NCBI RefSeq assembly: GCF_014648635.1
Contig: NZ_BMRM01000012.1
Coordinates: 1 to 64,000 of the forward strand
Source of the DNA: Streptomyces cinerochromogenes
GTDB lineage: Bacteria > Actinomycetota > Actinomycetes > Streptomycetales > Streptomycetaceae
Direction of reading: 5' to 3'
Length of the DNA stretch: 64,000 bases
Made by a program: the position numbers and the translations under genes. This document shows, in pieces, positions 61,537-64,000 of this stretch (position 1 is the stretch's first letter; every line of letters begins with the position of its first letter). The notes under the pieces were generated by a model, which ran no database searches, was not told the DNA's origin, and worked only from the letters and a program-made list of their open reading frames with translations.

Positions 61537-62880
61537 CTAGCTGCAGTACTGGTCGGCCTTCCCGATCGACCGGTACATACAGTCGGCGTTCTCCAGCAGC
61601 TGCAACACGGCGTCCTTGTTCCGGGAGGTCTCCCGCTCGATGACTTCGTCGGGCGGGTAGAACCCCCCGTCCCAGCTGGACGTCGGGTACATCTCGAAGG
61701 TGTAGTCGAAGATCCTGTGCACACCCCACAGGTAGTCGTCGATCGACCCGTCGGTGATGTACAGGTCGCTGGACTGCTCCGCGGTGTACCCGTTGCTGGC
61801 GGCCATCTTCTGTCCGACGGCCTTGAAGGCGGCGGCGTCGTCCGCGGTCATCCCGGTGGCGGTGTCGTTGTACGTCCACCCGAACGGCCACAGCACCAGC
61901 TCGCTGTAGGTGTGGAAGTCGATCCCGGCCTTGATCTGCTGCTTGCCCCCGACGACCCGGCTGCGCACGAAGTCGGAGACGACCTTCACCTCGGGCGCGG
62001 ACTCGGCGGCGGACCCGCGGTAGGTCTCGGAGGACGCCGACCCCGACGACCCGCCGCAGCAGCCCCACTTGTAGTTCCAGTTCCGGTTGAGGTCCGTGCC
62101 GACGTACGAGGACCCGGAATTGGGCTGCCGGTTCTTCCGCCAGGAGCGGTACGACCCGCTGGCGATGTCGTACTCGCCCCCGTCCGGATTCAGATCGGGA
62201 ACGATCCAGAGCTCGCGGCTGTTGACGATGTTGGTGATCCTCGGATCGCTCCCGTACCCCGCACCGAGTTCGCGCAGCAGGTACAGCGCCATCTCCACGG
62301 TCAGGTGCTCGCGCGCGTGCTGGTGGGCGGTGAACAGCACCTCGGGCTCGTCCTCGTCCGTCCCGACGTTGTCACTGACCTTGATGGCGACGATGTCCCG
62401 CCCCTGGTACGACTTCCCGATCACCCGCTTGCTCATGATGCCCGGGTAGGCGGCGAGCCGCTGGTCGATCTCGGCGTTCATCTCGGCGTAGTTGTGGTAC
62501 TTCGCGTCGGCGCTCGGGAAGTCGTAGAGCCGCGCTCCGCCCCGCTGCGGCACGTCCCCCAACGGCTGTACGTCGTACCCCATCCGGCGCAGCCTGCTGA
62601 TCTGCTCGGCCCGCCCGGAGACGACGACACTCTCCTCGTCGGCTTCGTCGACGGTGACACCGGTCGCCTGAATGGCCGTACGGGTGACGGCGGTCGTGCC
62701 CCGGTGAATCTCGTACTGCCGGACGTCGTCGTCGGCGGACCCGGCCCTGCGCACGCTGTCGGCACGGGCATGGCCGAGACCGGCCGAGACCGGAGCGGCG
62801 AGGGCGAGGGCCAGCAGCGCACCGAGCGCGGCGGTACGTCTGCCGCCGCGCGCGCCGGAGCCGCGGATGCGAAGTCGCAT
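61537..62880 (-). CDS. Secreted M14 zinc carboxypeptidase
   Basis: A 447-residue precursor with a signal peptide ([15 protein letters not shown], likely cut after ARA at 40) and a propeptide to about 120. The metal motif is His 188 and Glu 191 in [12 protein letters not shown], with the third zinc His in [11 protein letters not shown] and the catalytic Glu in [17 protein letters not shown] and RKNRQPN supply substrate-binding residues. Resembles the carboxypeptidase T/zinc carboxypeptidase group. Probably exported to degrade peptides. A TTGACA-type promoter region lies about 125-150 bases upstream. Confidence 0.94.
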   Translation of the reverse strand: MRLRIRGSGARGGRRTAALGALLALALAAPVSAGLGHARADSVRRAGSADDDVRQYEIHRGTTAVTRTAIQATGVTVDEADEESVVVSGRAEQISRLRRMGYDVQPLGDVPQRGGARLYDFPSADAKYHNYAEMNAEIDQRLAAYPGIMSKRVIGKSYQGRDIVAIKVSDNVGTDEDEPEVLFTAHQHAREHLTVEMALYLLRELGAGYGSDPRITNIVNSRELWIVPDLNPDGGEYDIASGSYRSWRKNRQPNSGSSYVGTDLNRNWNYKWGCCGGSSGSASSETYRGSAAESAPEVKVVSDFVRSRVVGGKQQIKAGIDFHTYSELVLWPFGWTYNDTATGMTADDAAAFKAVGQKMAASNGYTAEQSSDLYITDGSIDDYLWGVHRIFDYTFEMYPTSSWDGGFYPPDEVIERETSRNKDAVLQLLENADCMYRSIGKADQYCS

Positions 62881-63001
62881 GAACTCTCCTTGTGGGGTGG
62901 AGGTGGGGATGTTCCCGTGCGACGTGCGGATGTGAACCTGGAGGGGCCTTCTTGGGGGGTCCCTGTGGGTTCGCCGTGCGGGTGGCGCTCATGGTGCGCC
63001 C

Positions 63002-63030
63002 TTGACATGATCAGGTCAAGTACATGTCAA
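63002..63030 (-). promoter_or_regulatory. TTGACATG inverted repeat, possible promoter/operator of the carboxypeptidase
   Basis: TTGACATG at 63002-63009 and its complement CATGTCAA at 63023-63030, spaced 13. Read leftward it contains TTGACATG then TTGACCTG. It lies about 120 bases upstream of the carboxypeptidase start and overlaps the end of the 93-residue gene. Confidence 0.45.
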
Positions 63031-63292
63031 GGCGCCCGACGGAAACCGGACGGAGCCGGTGGGGCGGGTAGGGCCAGGCCAGCCAGACGTCCTGCCCCAC
63101 GTCCTGGACCTCGGCGAGCAGGACGCCTCTCAGCTCGTCCACGCCGAAGCCCGCGACATCGACGCGCCTCTCGGCCCGCCGGACCAACGCGGCGAGCCTG
63201 TCCGGCGATCCGCCCAACACGTCGAGAAAGCCGTCGTACGTGCTCTCGTACGCCCCGATGGTGCCCAGCACACCCCTCAGCCGGGGAGGCAC
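63011..63292 (-). CDS. Small protein of unknown function after DUF397
   Basis: A 93-residue cytosolic protein with coding-like codon use, rich in Arg, Leu, Val and Asp. Motifs such as IGAYESTYDGFLDVLGG and VWLAWPYPPHRLRPVSVGRL look like a small helical/beta domain I do not recognise. The GTG start at 63292 overlaps the end of the DUF397 gene by 16 bases, suggesting co-translation. Confidence 0.55.
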   Translation of the reverse strand: MPPRLRGVLGTIGAYESTYDGFLDVLGGSPDRLAALVRRAERRVDVAGFGVDELRGVLLAEVQDVGQDVWLAWPYPPHRLRPVSVGRLDMYLT

Positions 63293-63510
63293 CCGACCGC
63301 TCCGGCGGAGGGCATGGGCGCCTTCAGGGCGTCGAGGAAGGTGACGAAGGCGGGGGCGGGGAAGGTGAGGGTGGAGCGGGCGGGGGCCTTGGAGTCGCGG
63401 ACGGATATGTGGGTGTCGAGGTGGGCGACTTCGACGCAGCTGTTGCCCTCACCTCCGCCGGAGAAGGACGACTTGCGCCAGTGCACGGCCAGGGTCATCG
63501 GGCGCCTCAC
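63277..63510 (-). CDS. DUF397 protein
   Basis: A 77-residue protein with the DUF397 signature WRKSSFSGGGEGNSCVEVA, followed by HISVRDSKAP and a C-terminal FVTFLDALK. DUF397 genes in Streptomyces usually follow an XRE-family regulator and form part of the Bld-type small regulator systems. Here the start GTG at 63510 overlaps the stop of an upstream frame (TGA at 63509-63507), a GTGA coupling, so translation is likely linked. An ATG at 63498 is an alternative start. Confidence 0.9.
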   Translation of the reverse strand: MRRPMTLAVHWRKSSFSGGGEGNSCVEVAHLDTHISVRDSKAPARSTLTFPAPAFVTFLDALKAPMPSAGAVGCLPG

Positions 63511-63698
63511 AGTTCCTTGATCATGTGGTGGACGAAGTCCCGCATCATCTCGATGCCGGCTCCGGCGAACCCGTCAGCCGACCGAAGTCCCCCGGACGGG
63601 CCCCACCGGTGGTGATTGGCAGATCCATTCCAGGCAGCGCCTGGAAACGTACAGGTGGCGCTGTCGGCGCGGCTTGTGGAGTGGAACAGATCTGCCAA
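63507..63698 (-). pseudogene. Possible 3' remnant of the DUF397 partner gene
   Basis: A frame ending IEMMRDFVHHMIKEL that overlaps the DUF397 start by GTGA, as its XRE-type partner normally would. Upstream residues are not coding-like and no helix-turn-helix is present. The frame runs into an inverted repeat at 63615-63699. I infer truncation of an upstream gene, but this could also be a non-coding frame. Confidence 0.35.
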
Positions 63699-63699
63699 T
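63615..63699. repeat. Nested inverted repeats, possible mobile-element scar
   Basis: ATTGGCAGATCCATTCCA at 63615-63632 pairs with TGGAACAGATCTGCCAAT at 63682-63699 with two mismatches. A second, perfect stem TTCCAGGC/GCCTGGAA (63628-63635 and 63639-63646) lies inside. The region is less GC-rich than its flanks. No transposase is seen. Confidence 0.5.
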
Positions 63700-63711
63700 G
63701 CCTGCTGGCCG

Positions 63712-64000
63712 TCACCGGAACGGGATGGTGAGCCAGGGGCTGCCGGGGTCGGACACGAGGATGTGATGGGCCTTGACCATGTCCTGGTACCAGTCGCCGA
63801 ACTCCTCGTCGTCGAAGTGGAGGCACCGTCCGAGGATGTAGCCGGCGGAGAAGTCCTGCCAGGACTTGTAGGACAGGGCGGCGGCCCGGCCGGCCTGGAG
63901 GACGGCCGCCTCGGCCTCTTGGAGGGTGCCGAGGCGGGCGCCCAGTCCCCACCGGGCCATCTTCGAAGCGCGGCCGAGATCCCAGGCGTCGACGGACGAG
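63712..64000 (-). CDS. DUF1266-family protein, C-terminal part; runs off right edge
   Basis: The visible 95 residues (from DAWDLGRASK near the right edge) read MARWGLGARLG, AGYILGRCLHFDDEEFGDWY and DPGSPWLTIPFR, matching the C-terminal part of DUF1266 proteins. The frame is open through the window edge, so the N-terminus lies to the right. A Met codon at 63960 is internal by homology. Function unknown. Confidence 0.75.
   Translation of the reverse strand, partial: SSVDAWDLGRASKMARWGLGARLGTLQEAEAAVLQAGRAAALSYKSWQDFSAGYILGRCLHFDDEEFGDWYQDMVKAHHILVSDPGSPWLTIPFR

Noticed and set aside
63507-63698. An intact 63-residue gene upstream of DUF397.
   Set aside because: Only the last dozen residues look coding-like; the rest spans inverted repeats. 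Listed as a possible remnant instead.

Overview
The window reads as a chromosomal core segment of a Streptomyces. Base composition is very GC-rich, coding regions show the matching third-position bias, GTG and TTG starts are frequent, and several genes are actinobacterial: a mycothiol conjugate amidase, an acyl-CoA carboxylase epsilon subunit, an LAxTG sortase substrate, a GTP-dependent PEP carboxykinase and a DUF397/DUF1266 locus. From memory, the order from the carboxylase genes through birA, adenylate cyclase, hutH, msrA, metB, ilvA, greA, mca and pckG follows the S. coelicolor SCO49xx region; I could not check this. I see no tRNA, rRNA, CRISPR array, prophage or intact insertion sequence.

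Layout. 1-5 kb: acyl-CoA carboxylase genes (alpha subunit cut by the left edge, epsilon, beta), a Maf pyrophosphatase, a 42-residue membrane protein (MmpB-like) and the biotin ligase BirA that charges the alpha subunit. 5-11 kb: class III adenylate cyclase, a secreted Pro/Thr-rich protein, enoyl-CoA hydratase, a GAF-GGDEF protein and histidine ammonia-lyase. 11-20 kb: envelope proteins (lipoprotein, LADTG sortase substrate, lipoprotein L,D-transpeptidase), an FtsX-type ABC transporter and a large secreted subtilisin. 20-25 kb: three regulator/enzyme pairs with recognisable operators. 25-30 kb: msrA with an unknown partner gene, then two paralogous membrane-anchored repeat proteins flanking an M48 metalloprotease. 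30-36 kb: metB, a sigma-like gene with a tiny membrane protein, MarR, ilvA, greA and mca. 36-46 kb: a giant STAND/TPR ATPase, an ArsR-type regulator with operator, a YyaL-like protein, a Mut7-C protein, TetR and hemolysin III. 46-53 kb: pckG, a secreted propeller protein, an aminotransferase and a secreted serine protease.

54-61 kb: two divergent units separated by a 9-bp-arm palindrome. Leftward run a D-serine-dehydratase-like enzyme and an N-acyl-D-amino-acid deacylase. Rightward run a PfkB sugar kinase, an IclR regulator and RidA, overlapping by ATGA, then a GntP-family permease. My favoured reading is a D-amino-acid (D-serine type) scavenging module: import, deacylation, deamination and removal of the aminoacrylate by-product, controlled by IclR. 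A D-gluconate/KDG function for the kinase and permease is the main alternative.

The right edge holds a secreted M14 carboxypeptidase, a DUF397 locus whose upstream partner seems truncated next to a nested inverted repeat, and a DUF1266 gene cut by the window end. The two least explained loci are the 26-30 kb protease/paralog cluster and the 54-61 kb module.
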